Origin: an uncultured Opitutales bacterium
GTDB taxonomy: Bacteria; Verrucomicrobiota; Verrucomicrobiia; Opitutales; Intestinicryptomonadaceae
Direction of reading: 5' to 3'
Length of the DNA stretch: 64,000 nucleotides
NCBI GenBank assembly: GCA_944389175.1
Contig: CALXLK010000003.1
Span: 151,238 to 215,237 of the forward strand
Below, piece by piece: positions 34,286 to 44,008 of the stretch (position 1 is the first letter of the stretch; each line of letters opens with the position of its first letter). The notes under the pieces are model-generated. The model was not told the origin of the DNA. It worked only from the letters and a program-made list of their open reading frames with translations, and did not search any database. Position numbers and translations under genes: made by a program.

Positions 34286-35362
34286 ATGAATACTACGACA
34301 AATGCAAAGAGCGCAGGCTCCAAGATGGGCAAGCGCGAATTCCTGAAGAAACTCGGCCTAGGTTCGGCGCTGGCTGTCGGCGCCCCGTACATAATGGGCG
34401 CTAAAAAACCCATAAGGTGGCGTCTGCAGACTTATGCCAGCACCGCGCTCGGCGCGCATGTAATCAAGCCCGCAGTCGAGGCCTTTAACAAGGTGGCCAA
34501 AGGCGAGATGTTCATTGAACTTTACTATGCCGACCAGCTCGTTCCCACGAGCGAGCGCTTCAGCGCCCTCCAACAAGGCACGCTCGATTGCGTCCAAAGC
34601 GATGACGACTCCATGGGTTCGCCCGCCGACGTAGCGCCCTTCAGCGCATACTTCCCGCTTGCCACGCGCTATTCGCTCGACGTGCCGGCGCTCTTCTACG
34701 AGTTCGGCCTGGATAAGATCTGGGAAGACTCGTATAAAGATGTCAAGAACGTAACGTGGCTGAGCTCGGGCGCGTGGGATCCGTGCAACTTCATAACGAA
34801 GACGCCGATTAAGAGCCTGGCCGACATCAAAGGCAAAAAGGTTTACACGTCTCCGACTGCGGGGCGCTTCCTTACACAGTTTGGCATTGTGCCGGTCACG
34901 GTCCCGGTTGAGGACGTCGAAATGGCAATACGCACGGGCGAGCTCGACGGAGTCGCATGGTGCGGCATCACCGAGGCTTACACGGTCGGCTGGGCCAACG
35001 CGACGAAATACTTCCTCACCAACAATATTTCCGGTGCTTGGATAGGGTCGTTCCTGGCGAACGCGAAATCTTGGGAAAAGGTCCCGGCGCACTTGCAGGA
35101 GTTGTTCAAACTCTGTATGGACAGCTCCCACTACTACCGCCAATACTGGTACTGGGGCGGCGAGGCCAAATTGCGCGCCAACGGCGGAAAGCTCGAGTTG
35201 ACAAGCATACCCAGCCAAGAGTGGAAGACGCTCGAAAAGGCGGCTGCCGAATTCTGGGACAAGATTGTGGCCGACGGATCGCCGAGAGCCAAAAAAGTGG
35301 TGCAGATCTTGCGCGACTACAACGCCCTCATGGAAAAAGCCGGTTCTCCGTACCGCTATTAA
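34286..35362 (+). CDS. TRAP transporter substrate-binding protein (DctP-like)
   Basis: From the ATG at 34286 (GGGA upstream) the protein has 358 residues. A leader of the form GKREFLKKLGLGSALAVGAP resembles a Tat-like signal with a single Arg. The DctP fold is recognisable from ALGAHVIKPAVEAFNKVAKGEMFIELYYADQLVPTSERFSALQQGTLDCVQSD, SLADIKGKKVYTSPTAGRFLTQFGIVPVTVP and the substrate-contact region EMAIRTGELDGVAWCGITEAYTVGW. It binds the substrate in the periplasm and hands it to the membrane subunits encoded next. An amine is inferred from the downstream eutBC genes; classic DctP proteins bind acids, so this is not certain. Confidence 0.9.
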   Translation: MNTTTNAKSAGSKMGKREFLKKLGLGSALAVGAPYIMGAKKPIRWRLQTYASTALGAHVIKPAVEAFNKVAKGEMFIELYYADQLVPTSERFSALQQGTLDCVQSDDDSMGSPADVAPFSAYFPLATRYSLDVPALFYEFGLDKIWEDSYKDVKNVTWLSSGAWDPCNFITKTPIKSLADIKGKKVYTSPTAGRFLTQFGIVPVTVPVEDVEMAIRTGELDGVAWCGITEAYTVGWANATKYFLTNNISGAWIGSFLANAKSWEKVPAHLQELFKLCMDSSHYYRQYWYWGGEAKLRANGGKLELTSIPSQEWKTLEKAAAEFWDKIVADGSPRAKKVVQILRDYNALMEKAGSPYRY

Positions 35363-35385
35363 AAACTCTCAATATAAAGTTAGGC

Positions 35386-35409
35386 GGAGGGGGTGCGCAA
35401 ACCCCCTCC
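35386..35409 (+). promoter_or_regulatory. Intergenic hairpin between dctP- and dctQ-like genes
   Basis: A perfect 9-bp G+C-rich stem, GGAGGGGGT / ACCCCCTCC with a 6-nt loop, follows the binding-protein gene and lacks a T-run. Such hairpins often protect the upstream message, giving more binding protein than membrane subunits. Confidence 0.6.
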
Positions 35410-35446
35410 CTGTTTGCAAACACACCAATTTTTGAACTTTGTTAGT

Positions 35447-36043
35447 ATGTATATTAGAAGAACGAGATTTGACGACCTCGACGACTGGCTCAATTCGATA
35501 AATTGGCGCAGGGTCCGCTTTAAGACCGGCGTGCCGATTTTTAGATTCATAGACTTTTACGTTCGCAAGGTCGAGGCACTAAGTGAATTTGTCGGCAAGG
35601 CGGCGATGTATCTGCTATTGTTGATGATGGCGATACTGCTGTATTCCGTAGTGACCAACGCCTTCCACCACCCCGTTATATGGGTAATGGAAATGGCTCA
35701 GTTTACTATGGCCGCCTATTATATATTGGGCGGGGCAAGCAGCCTAAAGCACGGAATCCACGTGCGAATGGACTTTCTTTACGAGCGCTGGTCGCCCTAC
35801 AAGAAGGCTCTCGTAGATGTTTTCACCGTGTTTTTCATGCTCTTTTACCTATACGTCATGATAAAAGGCGGCTACGAAAGCTCGGCATTCGCATTGGAAT
35901 TCGACCAACGCAACCACTCTGTTTGGAGACCTCCAATGGCGCCTATCAAGATCATCATGACTTGCGGCATGGCGCTGATGTTCTTGCAAGGCACCGCCGA
36001 ACTAATGAAGGATTTTTGCAGAGTCTTAGGAAGGAAGATGTAA
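35447..36043 (+). CDS. TRAP transporter small membrane subunit (DctQ-like)
   Basis: From the ATG at 35447 the protein has 198 residues. After a charged N-terminus there are four likely membrane helices (AAMYLLLLMMAILLYSVVTNAF, VIWVMEMAQFTMAAYYILGGASSL, ALVDVFTVFFMLFYLYVMIKGG, PIKIIMTCGMALMFLQGTAELM). The HGIHVRMDFLYERW segment after helix 2 is typical of DctQ. It pairs with the large subunit encoded one base downstream. Confidence 0.9.
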   Translation: MYIRRTRFDDLDDWLNSINWRRVRFKTGVPIFRFIDFYVRKVEALSEFVGKAAMYLLLLMMAILLYSVVTNAFHHPVIWVMEMAQFTMAAYYILGGASSLKHGIHVRMDFLYERWSPYKKALVDVFTVFFMLFYLYVMIKGGYESSAFALEFDQRNHSVWRPPMAPIKIIMTCGMALMFLQGTAELMKDFCRVLGRKM

Positions 36044-36044
36044 A

Positions 36045-37376
36045 ATGAGCTTATCTCCCGAAATTATAATTTTGTTAATGTTTTCGTCGCTGATGCTGTT
36101 GATGCTTACCGGCCAACGGGTTTTTGCGGCGATGGGCTTCGTGGGCGTCGTCACGGCGATGTTCCTATGGGGCGAAGGAAGCACGGCGCTGGGTTTCAAT
36201 GCGGCTATCAAGCTCTTTAATTGGTATCCGATGCTTACGCTGCCTATGTTTATTTTCATGGGTTTCATGCTTTCGGAATCGGGCATCGCAAACGACATGT
36301 ACTACATGTTCCACGTCTGGATGGGTTCCCTCAAAGGCGGTCTGGCTGTGGGTACGCTGCTTATTATGGTGCTTATTTCCTGCATGAACGGTTTGAGCGT
36401 CGCCGGTATGGCAATAGGCTGCAGCGTGGCACTGCCCGAGCTTCTCAAGCGCAATTACGACAAGCGCATGATTAGCGGCCTGATACAAGCGGGCAGTTCG
36501 CTCGGCATCCTAATTCCGCCCAGTATCGTATTGGTGCTCTACGGCATGATTGCCCGCCAACCGGTAAGCCAACTCTGGATGGCAGGCGTGGGCCCGGGAA
36601 TACTGATGACGCTGCTGTTCCTCATATACATACTCGTAAGGTGCAAGCTCAATCCAAAGATGGGCCCCGCCCTTCCCAAGAGCGAAAGAAACTTCACGAT
36701 GAAGGAAAAACTCAAGGTGCTCAGCGCGGGAATCATTCCGCTTGTGTTGATATTCTCGGTAATAGGCTCGTTCTTCTTCGGCTTGACGAGCCTCGTTGAA
36801 AGTTCGGCCGTGGGCGCTTTGGCCGCCTTCGTGGTGGCTCTATTGAGAAAGCGGCTGACATGGGCCATATTCAAGAAAACCCTCGTTGAAACGCTCGACA
36901 ATTCGGCGATGTTCATGTGGGTTATGATGTCGGCTTTAGCCTTCGCCGCGGTATTCGACGGCCTTGGCGCGGTGCGCGCGCTCGAGGGGCTGTTCCTAAA
37001 CGACTGGGGCCTGACGCCTTGGCAAGTTCTGTTGATGATGCAAATATCCTTCATTTTCCTGGGTATTTTCCTCGACGACACGGCCATGCTAGTCATTGTG
37101 GCTCCGCTGTACATACCGCTTGTCGTAAAGCTCGGGTTCAATCCGATATGGTTTGGAATACTCTATACAATCACGTGCCAAATAGCCTACATAACGCCTC
37201 CGTTTGGCTACAATCTGTTCCTGATGAGGGCAATGTCGCCAAAGAGCATCACAATTAAGGATATTTACGCCTCGATTGTGCCCTTCGTCGGGCTTATGCT
37301 GCTGGCGCTGATTCTGATTATGATATTCCCGGAAATAGCGCTGTGGCTCCCCGAACACTTCGCTCCGGTAAAGTAG
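36045..37376 (+). CDS. TRAP transporter large membrane subunit (DctM-like)
   Basis: This 443-residue protein has about twelve membrane helices and belongs to the DctM family, which carries substrate with sodium ions. Visible features are LTGQRVFAAMGFVGVV near the start, the MNGLSVAGMAIGCSVALPELLKRNYDKRMISGLIQAGSSLGILIPPSIVLVLYGMIA segment that defines the family, and a matching second half with FLDDTAMLVIVAPLYIPLVVKLGFNPIWFGILYTITCQIAYITPPFGYNLFLMR. It starts directly after the DctQ-like stop, so the two are translationally coupled. Confidence 0.93.
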   Translation: MSLSPEIIILLMFSSLMLLMLTGQRVFAAMGFVGVVTAMFLWGEGSTALGFNAAIKLFNWYPMLTLPMFIFMGFMLSESGIANDMYYMFHVWMGSLKGGLAVGTLLIMVLISCMNGLSVAGMAIGCSVALPELLKRNYDKRMISGLIQAGSSLGILIPPSIVLVLYGMIARQPVSQLWMAGVGPGILMTLLFLIYILVRCKLNPKMGPALPKSERNFTMKEKLKVLSAGIIPLVLIFSVIGSFFFGLTSLVESSAVGALAAFVVALLRKRLTWAIFKKTLVETLDNSAMFMWVMMSALAFAAVFDGLGAVRALEGLFLNDWGLTPWQVLLMMQISFIFLGIFLDDTAMLVIVAPLYIPLVVKLGFNPIWFGILYTITCQIAYITPPFGYNLFLMRAMSPKSITIKDIYASIVPFVGLMLLALILIMIFPEIALWLPEHFAPVK

Positions 37377-37391
37377 CAGGAGAAACATATC

Positions 37392-38786
37392 ATGAAAAGC
37401 AAATGGTCTTTAACAGTCGGGTCGAAAACACATAATTTCGGCTCGCTAAAAGAGCTGATGGCAAAAGCCTCGCCAATGCGTTCGGGAGACGTGTTGGCGG
37501 GGATAGCCGCCGCCGACTACGAAGAGAGGGTGGCAGCCCAAATGTGCCTTGCCGACGTTCCCCTTAGCATGTTTCTCGAGGAGCCCCTCATCCCCTACGA
37601 GAAGGACGAGGTTACGCGCCTGATTCTCGACAGCCACGACAAAGAGGCGTTCCGGCCGATAAGCACGCTTAGCGTCGGCGAATTCCGCGACTGGCTATTG
37701 CGCTACGAAACCGACGCGAACCTCTTAAGAGAAATCTCCGGGGGAATAACACCGGAGATGGCGGCTGCCGTATCGAAAATAATGTCCAACCAAGACCTTG
37801 TTTTGGCGGCCTCGAAGTGCCGTGTCATAACGGCCTTTCGGGATACGATAGGCCTAAAGGGCCGCTTTTCATCGCGCCTGCAGCCAAACCACCCCTTTGA
37901 CGATATAAAGGGGATAGCGGCCTCTATCGTCGACGGGCTCATGTACGGGGTCGGCGACGCCGTAATAGGCGTCAATCCCGCCACCGACAATACAAAAACC
38001 ATAGTAAACCTGCTAAAATTTTTGGACGCCGTAATTTCAGAATATGAAATTCCCACGCAGTCGTGCGTGCTTTCCCATGTAAGCACGACAATTAAGATGA
38101 TTGAGGCGGGGATGCCGGTTGACCTCGTCTTTCAATCGCTTGCGGGCACAGAAATTGCAAACAAGAATTTCGGCGTGAATTTGTCGATGCTCAAGGAGGC
38201 GCGGGAGGCGGCTTTAAGCCTGCACCGCGGCACTGTCGGCGACAACGTCATGTACTTCGAGACTGGTCAGGGAACGGCGCTTTCGGCTAACGGAAATTGG
38301 GACGTCGACATGCAGACGTGCGAGGCCAGGGCCTATGCGGTGGCGCGCCAATTCAAGCCGCTACTGGTAAACACCGTCGTCGGGTTTATCGGCCCCGAAT
38401 ACCTCTACAACGGCAAGCAAATAATACGCGCCGGGCTCGAAGACCACTTCTGTGCCAAGTTGCTGGGGCTTCCCATGGGCTGCGACGTTTGCTACACAAA
38501 CCACGCCGAAACAGACCAAGACGACCAAGACACCCTTCTGACCATGCTCGGCGCCGCCGGCCTGACCTACATAATGGGTATCCCCGGGTGGGACGACATA
38601 ATGCTCGGCAACCAAACGACGTCGTTCCACGACGTCCAGTACATTCGCCAGCTTTACCGCCTTGCCCCCGCTCCTGAATTTGAGGCATGGCTAAAAAAAT
38701 CCGGCATTTATTCTGATTTCAAACTCATAAACAACAAAGAGAACACTTTTAAGAGGATTTTAGATTATGGAGACGTTTCTAAGTAA
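37392..38786 (+). CDS. eutB: Ethanolamine ammonia-lyase large subunit
   Basis: This 464-residue protein matches EutB along its length: SPMRSGDVLAGIAAADYEERVAAQMCLADVPL, FRDTIGLKGRFSSRLQPNHPFDDIKGIAASIVDGLMYGVGDAVIGVNPATDN, SHVSTTIKMIEAGMPVDLVFQSLAGTEIANKNFGVNLSML, ETGQGTALSANGNWDVDMQTCEARAYAVARQF and GCDVCYTNHAETDQDDQDTLLTMLGAAGLTYIMGIPGWDDIMLGNQTTSFHD. With EutC it uses adenosylcobalamin to split ethanolamine into acetaldehyde and ammonia. It lies 15 bp after the TRAP gene and its end overlaps eutC by 20 bp. No shell proteins, EutA reactivase or EutT are visible in the window. Confidence 0.96.
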   Translation: MKSKWSLTVGSKTHNFGSLKELMAKASPMRSGDVLAGIAAADYEERVAAQMCLADVPLSMFLEEPLIPYEKDEVTRLILDSHDKEAFRPISTLSVGEFRDWLLRYETDANLLREISGGITPEMAAAVSKIMSNQDLVLAASKCRVITAFRDTIGLKGRFSSRLQPNHPFDDIKGIAASIVDGLMYGVGDAVIGVNPATDNTKTIVNLLKFLDAVISEYEIPTQSCVLSHVSTTIKMIEAGMPVDLVFQSLAGTEIANKNFGVNLSMLKEAREAALSLHRGTVGDNVMYFETGQGTALSANGNWDVDMQTCEARAYAVARQFKPLLVNTVVGFIGPEYLYNGKQIIRAGLEDHFCAKLLGLPMGCDVCYTNHAETDQDDQDTLLTMLGAAGLTYIMGIPGWDDIMLGNQTTSFHDVQYIRQLYRLAPAPEFEAWLKKSGIYSDFKLINNKENTFKRILDYGDVSK

Positions 38787-39612
38787 TTCTTCAGAGAACG
38801 AGAACATTCGGGCAAACTCCATGCCCAACGCCGTTTCTGCGCCCGACTCGTGGATAGGCCTGCAACGCTACACGAGCGCGCGCATAGCAATAGGCAGAAC
38901 CGGAGGCAGTCAACGCACGCCTTCCATTCTCGACTTCCGCCTTGCGCACGCACGCGCAAGAGACGCCGTACACGCGACGTTTAATCCGGAGGAATTGGCG
39001 AAAAAGTTTGCCGAGGCGGGTTTTGAGAGCGTTATATTGCACACGCCCATTCGCGACAAGCAGACGTATCTGATGAATCCGGATATGGGCCGGGTTCTCG
39101 ACGAGGACTCGAAGAAAAAATTGAGGGAGTTTGCCAAGAACTGGAAGGGGCGCGACTTTGCCGTCATAGTATCAGACGGGCTTTCGGCCACCGCCGCGAA
39201 CCTCAATGCCGTCGATACCGTAAAGGCGCTCGCCGAATTCTTGCCCGAGAGGGAGTGGGCGATGACGCCGATTATAATAGTGCCTTTCGCCAGGGTGAAG
39301 ATTCAAGACGCAATCGGAGAGGAGATAGGCATACGCCACGCGATAGTCTTGATAGGAGAGCGCCCGGGGCTCGGGTCGCCAGACAGCCTGAGCGCGTACT
39401 TCACGTACAAGCCGGTCTGGAATACTGTGGAGTCTGATAGAAATTGCGTTTCAAATATAAGGCCTTTGGGCATGCCCCCGAGGCTTGCGGCTAAAAAGCT
39501 TGCAATGCTTCTAAAGGAGTCTCTATCCTTGGGGATAAGCGGAACGGCGCTAAAAGATAATATAGACGACTCTCAATTACTTGACGAATCTAAGGATAAA
39601 AAGTTAATGTGA
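38767..39612 (+). CDS. eutC: Ethanolamine ammonia-lyase small subunit
   Basis: This 281-residue protein matches EutC: after a polar N-terminus come LQRYTSARIAIGRTGGSQRTPSILDFRLAHARARDAVHATFN, FAVIVSDGLSATAANLNAVDTVKALAEFL, IIIVPFARVKIQDAIGEEIGIRHAIVLIGERPGLGSPDSLSAYFTY, NCVSNIRPLGMPPRLAAKKLAMLL. EutC helps bind the cobalamin cofactor. The gene starts inside the last codons of eutB, so translation is coupled. It is slightly shorter than the E. coli protein. Confidence 0.95.
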   Translation: METFLSNSSENENIRANSMPNAVSAPDSWIGLQRYTSARIAIGRTGGSQRTPSILDFRLAHARARDAVHATFNPEELAKKFAEAGFESVILHTPIRDKQTYLMNPDMGRVLDEDSKKKLREFAKNWKGRDFAVIVSDGLSATAANLNAVDTVKALAEFLPEREWAMTPIIIVPFARVKIQDAIGEEIGIRHAIVLIGERPGLGSPDSLSAYFTYKPVWNTVESDRNCVSNIRPLGMPPRLAAKKLAMLLKESLSLGISGTALKDNIDDSQLLDESKDKKLM

Positions 39613-39616
39613 TTGG

Positions 39617-40327
39617 ATGCGAATAGGGATACTATTGTGCGAGAAGTTCGAAGCGCCGCGGGCAACCTGCCCCGAAGCGCCCGAATACGCCGACGAATTT
39701 TTAAAAATGCTTAAGTCTGCGCAGACGCCCTCGGACATGTTGAGCATCGAGACGTTTTACGTGAAGGAAAACCAATACCCCGGGGACATTTGCGACTTTG
39801 ACAAATACATAATCACCGGCTCGCTTGCAAGCGCCTACGCAAACTCGGGGTGGATTCTCGGCTTAAAGCAGTTTTGCCGGGAAGCCGCCGGCCGGGGCGC
39901 CAAGCTTATAGGTATATGTTTCGGGCATCAGCTCTTAGCCGAGGCTTTTGGCGGAAAGGTCGAGCCCGCCAAAGCCGACTGGGGTGTGGGCAAGCGGGTA
40001 TCAAAGCTCACGGGGGACAACTATCTTGCAAAGTATTTCCCCAAGGGCGAGTTTGTCCTCGAATACAGCCACCACGATCAAGTCGTATCCCCGCCGCCAA
40101 ACTCAAAAATACTCTCATCATCTTCTTTTTGCCCTATAGAGAGTTTGTCAATCGGGAATTTCGGGCTGACATTTCAGGGGCATCCCGAATTCGACGACAT
40201 CTACGCTAGCATGCTTTTCAAATTTTTTTACAGCCAGTATTCACCGAAGGAGAGAAGCCTAAGGGAAAACAATGCCTTGCTTTTGCCCGACAACGCCAAA
40301 GTGGCGAGGGCAATTTTAGATTTTTAG
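39617..40327 (+). CDS. Class I glutamine amidotransferase-like hydrolase
   Basis: This 236-residue, one-domain GATase1 protein has the catalytic Cys in IGICFGHQLLAEAFGG near residue 98 and the His-Glu pair in FQGHPEFDD near residue 190, so the Cys-His-Glu triad is complete. KYIITGSLASAYANSGWILGLKQF is the conserved strand before it. It belongs to the GMP-synthase-like/YfeJ-type group that releases ammonia from gamma-glutamyl amides. Starting 4 bp after eutC, it is the last operon gene. One idea is hydrolysis of a gamma-glutamyl-amine related to ethanolamine; this is inference only. Confidence 0.82.
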   Translation: MRIGILLCEKFEAPRATCPEAPEYADEFLKMLKSAQTPSDMLSIETFYVKENQYPGDICDFDKYIITGSLASAYANSGWILGLKQFCREAAGRGAKLIGICFGHQLLAEAFGGKVEPAKADWGVGKRVSKLTGDNYLAKYFPKGEFVLEYSHHDQVVSPPPNSKILSSSSFCPIESLSIGNFGLTFQGHPEFDDIYASMLFKFFYSQYSPKERSLRENNALLLPDNAKVARAILDF

Positions 40328-40645
40328 CCGCATCTCCAGCTCCGCGCGGACTCGTTTTACATATTTTTTTGTCAACTGTTTACCACAGCGGCCGACCCTT
40401 CGGCTTTTGCGCCGTACAAACATTGCGCTAAACTTTCGGGAGCCGCAGAGGGCGGCATATTACTGGGGGGGGAATGCGCTTGTCTTGTTTTGGCCTATAT
40501 GAAGAGTGTCAAGTTGTGCGCCGCGGTCGATATTAGGAACTTTAAATCAACATTACTCCTGTGCGGTTGCAATATGCCTTTGCGCGGTGTGTTTTTTCAT
40601 ATTCGGGACAGGAAGCAAGCGCATAGGCGAAAATGTAAGATAAAA
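40328..40645. other. Gene-free stretch after TRAP-ethanolamine operon
   Basis: I see no convincing gene here. A 70-codon frame from 40490 lacks any recognisable domain and a good ribosome site. A long G-run (about 40465-40472) is the only notable feature. Confidence 0.5.
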
Positions 40646-40680
40646 AACAAAAAAACGGCGGGGAACATACTACCCGCCGC
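40646..40680 (-). terminator. Terminator of ribbon-helix-helix gene
   Basis: On the minus strand the stem CGGCGGG / CCCGCCG with a loop of about 10 nt is followed by a long T-run, about 45 bp after the stop of the small gene at 40722-40925. Confidence 0.8.
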
Positions 40681-40721
40681 TAACGCTAACTATAAACTAT
40701 AGAATCGATAAGATAGCTAGC

Positions 40722-40925
40722 CTAAACCATCTTGATTTTCTTCTTTGCGTCGGCGACTCCGAGGCTTTCCTTTGCCATATTCTGGAGCGTGTTGGCAATG
40801 AAATTAGAACGGTTTCTATTGTCAAGCTTTGCCATTTCATCGATTTGCTTTACCAAATCTTGAGGCAAACTTATCGATATCTGTGTCATACCTGCCGCTT
40901 TAGCGGAACCTTTTTTTCTAGCCAT
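40722..40925 (-). CDS. Small ribbon-helix-helix DNA-binding protein
   Basis: This 67-residue basic protein has a CopG/Arc-type fold: TQISISLPQDLVKQIDEMAKLDNRNRSNFIANTLQNMAKE contains the beta-strand (QISISL) and the two helices. Flanking lysine-rich tails suggest DNA binding. No partner toxin is next to it, so it is more likely a stand-alone regulator than an antitoxin. It is divergent from leuS across 330 bp of A+T-rich sequence that includes long A-runs. Confidence 0.8.
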   Translation of the reverse strand: MARKKGSAKAAGMTQISISLPQDLVKQIDEMAKLDNRNRSNFIANTLQNMAKESLGVADAKKKIKMV

Positions 40926-41257
40926 TGTATATCCTTATGCTAATTCAGATTTTTGTTAGAACCGAAAATGAATGCACATAGTCGATTCTGGTTTCATTGT
41001 TAGTATAATTTATGGGATTTCAACCTTTTTTCTAAAAAAAAATCGTTTTTTTAAAAAAAATTAAAAAAAAAACGTAAAAAAGCATAAACGGGCGTTCATT
41101 TTAGCAAATTAACGATTTTTGTGGATACGTTTGATTGCGCGCTTCGAAAATACGGCAAGGCAGAGAACAAAGTTGATTTTATTTGGCGCATATTTTTACT
41201 TTGACGAAATACAAAAAAGCAGTAAGAATAAGCGTAAAAAATATAAAACAGACAAAT

Positions 41258-44008
41258 ATGGCAGACAATAAAGTCGACTACAATTTTACAGATATCGAAA
41301 AATATTGGCAAAAGGTATGGGACGAGCAAAAGACCTTTGCCGCCGAAGACATCGACACGACGAAGAAACCAAAGTATTATATTTTGGATATGTTCCCCTA
41401 CCCCTCTGGCGCCGGTTTGCATATCGGGCACCCCGAGGGATACACGGCAAGCGATATCATAGCCCGCTATAAATGGGCAAACGGCTACAACGTGCTTCAT
41501 CCAATGGGGTGGGACGCCTTTGGATTGCCGGCCGAACAATACGCCGTAAAGACCGGGACGCATCCGGCAATCACAACAGCCGCCAATATCGACAACTTCC
41601 GCAGGCAAATAAAAAGCATAGGCTTTGCCATAGACTGGTCGAGGGAGATAAACACTACCGACCCGAAGTATTATAAGTGGACTCAATGGATATTTCTAAA
41701 GCTATTTGCCATGGGGCTTGCCTATGTCGACGAAAAGCCCGTATGGTGGTGCCCGGCGCTGGGCACGGTGCTCGCCAATGAAGAAGTGGTCGACGGCAAG
41801 AGCGAAGTCGGGAAATTTCCCGTTGAGCGCCGCAAGCTGCGCCAGTGGGTATTGAGGATTACCGCGTATGCCGACAAGCTAATCGACGGGCTTAAGGACC
41901 TCGACTGGCCTGAATCGACCAAGCGCCTGCAGACAAATTGGATTGGCCGTTCCGAGGGCGCCGAGGTCGATTTTGAAATAGCCAACTCAAAGGCCAAGGG
42001 CAAGAAACTAAGGATATACACTACGCGACCCGACACGCTCTATGGGGCCACATACATGGTAATCGCCCCCGAACATCCGCTCGTCGACGAGCTTGTAAAC
42101 GATCAGACAAGGGATGCCGTAGCCCAATACAAGGCCTCAATAGCCTCGAAAAGCGATCTCGACCGCACAGATCTGGCCAAAGACAAAACCGGCGTCTTTA
42201 CCGGCGCGTACGCGATAAATCCGGTCAACGGCAAGCAAATTCCCATATGGATAGCCGACTACGTTCTAATGAGCTACGGGACCGGCGCCATAATGGCCGT
42301 GCCTGCCCACGATGAAAGGGACTACGACTTTGCGGTGAAATTCGACCTTCCTATAATAAGGGTAATAGACAAGAAGAACGCCGACGGAACCGACGTGGCG
42401 CTGCCCTTCACCGACGTGGGCAAAATGATAAATTCCGGCAAGTGGGACGGCACCGATTCCCTCGAGGGCAAGAAGAAGATAACCGAAATGCTCGAGGAAA
42501 TGGGCGTCGGCAAAAAGGCCGTCAACTACAAGATTCGCGATTGGCTCTTTTCGCGCCAGCGCTACTGGGGCGAGCCTTTCCCGATTGTATGGGTCGGGAA
42601 AGACGCCTATGAAATTGCCGAAAGGTCTGGGAAGTGGGCTCTGCCGAAGAATCCCGTATATTATACCGGCGACGACGGCCGAAGGCTCTACGCGCTGCCC
42701 CTGCCCGAAAAATACCTGCCGCTGGAACTGCCCAAAGTCGACAACTACAAGCCTTCGGGCACCGGGGAAAGCCCGCTTGCACACGCGACGAACTGGCTTA
42801 AGGTGATGGTTAATCCGAATACGGCGGAAGTCGTTCAGGCTGACCAGTGCAAAGATTGCGCAGGGTTCTTTGAGGGGCACCGGGAGACCAACACCATGCC
42901 CCAGTGGGCGGGATCATGTTGGTACTACCTGCGCTACTGCTCGCCTGACTGCGACTTTGCCCCGATAGACCCCAAGGCCGAAAAATACTGGCAATATCCC
43001 GACTTCTACATAGGAGGTGCCGAACACGCCGTATTGCACCTGCTGTATGCGCGCTTCTGGCACAAGGCCCTCTACGATTGCGGAGTGCTTACCGGCAAGG
43101 AGCCGTTTAAAAAGCTCTTCCACCAGGGCATAATACTTGGCCAACTCGAGTTCACCGGCTATAAAAAGGACGGCAAGTTCGTAGGTGCCGACCGCGCGGG
43201 AGAGCCCGGAGTCGAGCCGGTAAAGCTGTCGGAGGCCGACGTGGAAAAGGTCGGCCCGGTATTTGTCTTGAAAGCCGACAAGTCCATAGTAGTCGACGCG
43301 CGCAGCTTCAAGATGAGCAAGTCGAGGGGAAATGTGGTAAATCCCGACGACATTATAGCCAAGTACGGCGCCGACGCCCTCCGCCTCTACGAGATGTTCT
43401 TGGGGCCGCTAGAGGACCAGAAGCCGTGGAATACGAACGGAATTGAGGGCGTGTGGCGTTTTCTCAAGAAAGTCTGGAGAGAATACGTCGATGCGCAAGA
43501 CGGTTCTTTAAACAGGAAAATTTCGGCCAGCACGCGCGATTCGAACGAGCTGTTAAAGCTGTTAAACCAGACGATTATCAAAGTCGGCGCCGATATTGAA
43601 AACCTGCGTTTTAATACGGCGATTTCGCAGATGATGATATATGTCGGAATGCTTCAGAAACAGCAGAGCGTATCGCTTGATAGCGCCGCAAAATTCGTTC
43701 AGCTGCTGGCGCCGTTCGCCCCGCACATATCGGAAGAGCTATGGGCCCGGTTGGGAATGAAAGGTTCTGTCGCCAAGGCGCCGTGGCCCAAGGCCGACGA
43801 GTCGAAAATATGCAACGACACCCACAAGATTGCCGTCCAGGTTAACGGCAAATTGAGAGGCGAATTGCAAATCGACGCCTCGATGGGCAAAGACGACATT
43901 CTAACTGCGGCAAAAAATATAGAAAACGTAAAGAACTTCACGGATAAAAAGACGATTGTGAAGGAAATTTACGTCCCGAATAAAATAGTAAATATTGTTG
44001 TAAAATGA
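41258..44008 (+). CDS. leuS: Leucine--tRNA ligase
   Basis: The ATG at 41258 ([23 protein letters not shown]) is the natural start of this 916-residue class I synthetase. The HIGH-type motif is [17 protein letters not shown] near residue 45; the editing domain follows, with the conserved [21 protein letters not shown] and the Asp-containing [15 protein letters not shown]; the KMSKS motif is [16 protein letters not shown] near residue 690; the C-terminal anticodon-binding domain is intact. It charges tRNA-Leu in the cytoplasm. It leads a run of overlapping genes continuing to sufE and beyond. Confidence 0.97.
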   Translation: MADNKVDYNFTDIEKYWQKVWDEQKTFAAEDIDTTKKPKYYILDMFPYPSGAGLHIGHPEGYTASDIIARYKWANGYNVLHPMGWDAFGLPAEQYAVKTGTHPAITTAANIDNFRRQIKSIGFAIDWSREINTTDPKYYKWTQWIFLKLFAMGLAYVDEKPVWWCPALGTVLANEEVVDGKSEVGKFPVERRKLRQWVLRITAYADKLIDGLKDLDWPESTKRLQTNWIGRSEGAEVDFEIANSKAKGKKLRIYTTRPDTLYGATYMVIAPEHPLVDELVNDQTRDAVAQYKASIASKSDLDRTDLAKDKTGVFTGAYAINPVNGKQIPIWIADYVLMSYGTGAIMAVPAHDERDYDFAVKFDLPIIRVIDKKNADGTDVALPFTDVGKMINSGKWDGTDSLEGKKKITEMLEEMGVGKKAVNYKIRDWLFSRQRYWGEPFPIVWVGKDAYEIAERSGKWALPKNPVYYTGDDGRRLYALPLPEKYLPLELPKVDNYKPSGTGESPLAHATNWLKVMVNPNTAEVVQADQCKDCAGFFEGHRETNTMPQWAGSCWYYLRYCSPDCDFAPIDPKAEKYWQYPDFYIGGAEHAVLHLLYARFWHKALYDCGVLTGKEPFKKLFHQGIILGQLEFTGYKKDGKFVGADRAGEPGVEPVKLSEADVEKVGPVFVLKADKSIVVDARSFKMSKSRGNVVNPDDIIAKYGADALRLYEMFLGPLEDQKPWNTNGIEGVWRFLKKVWREYVDAQDGSLNRKISASTRDSNELLKLLNQTIIKVGADIENLRFNTAISQMMIYVGMLQKQQSVSLDSAAKFVQLLAPFAPHISEELWARLGMKGSVAKAPWPKADESKICNDTHKIAVQVNGKLRGELQIDASMGKDDILTAAKNIENVKNFTDKKTIVKEIYVPNKIVNIVVK

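Noticed and set aside
34358..35218. Minus-strand open frame opposite the TRAP binding protein
   Set aside because: Shadow of the clearly recognised DctP-like gene.
40490..40702. Small plus-strand frame of 70 codons
   Set aside because: No domain, no ribosome site, and it runs into the terminator of the opposite gene.
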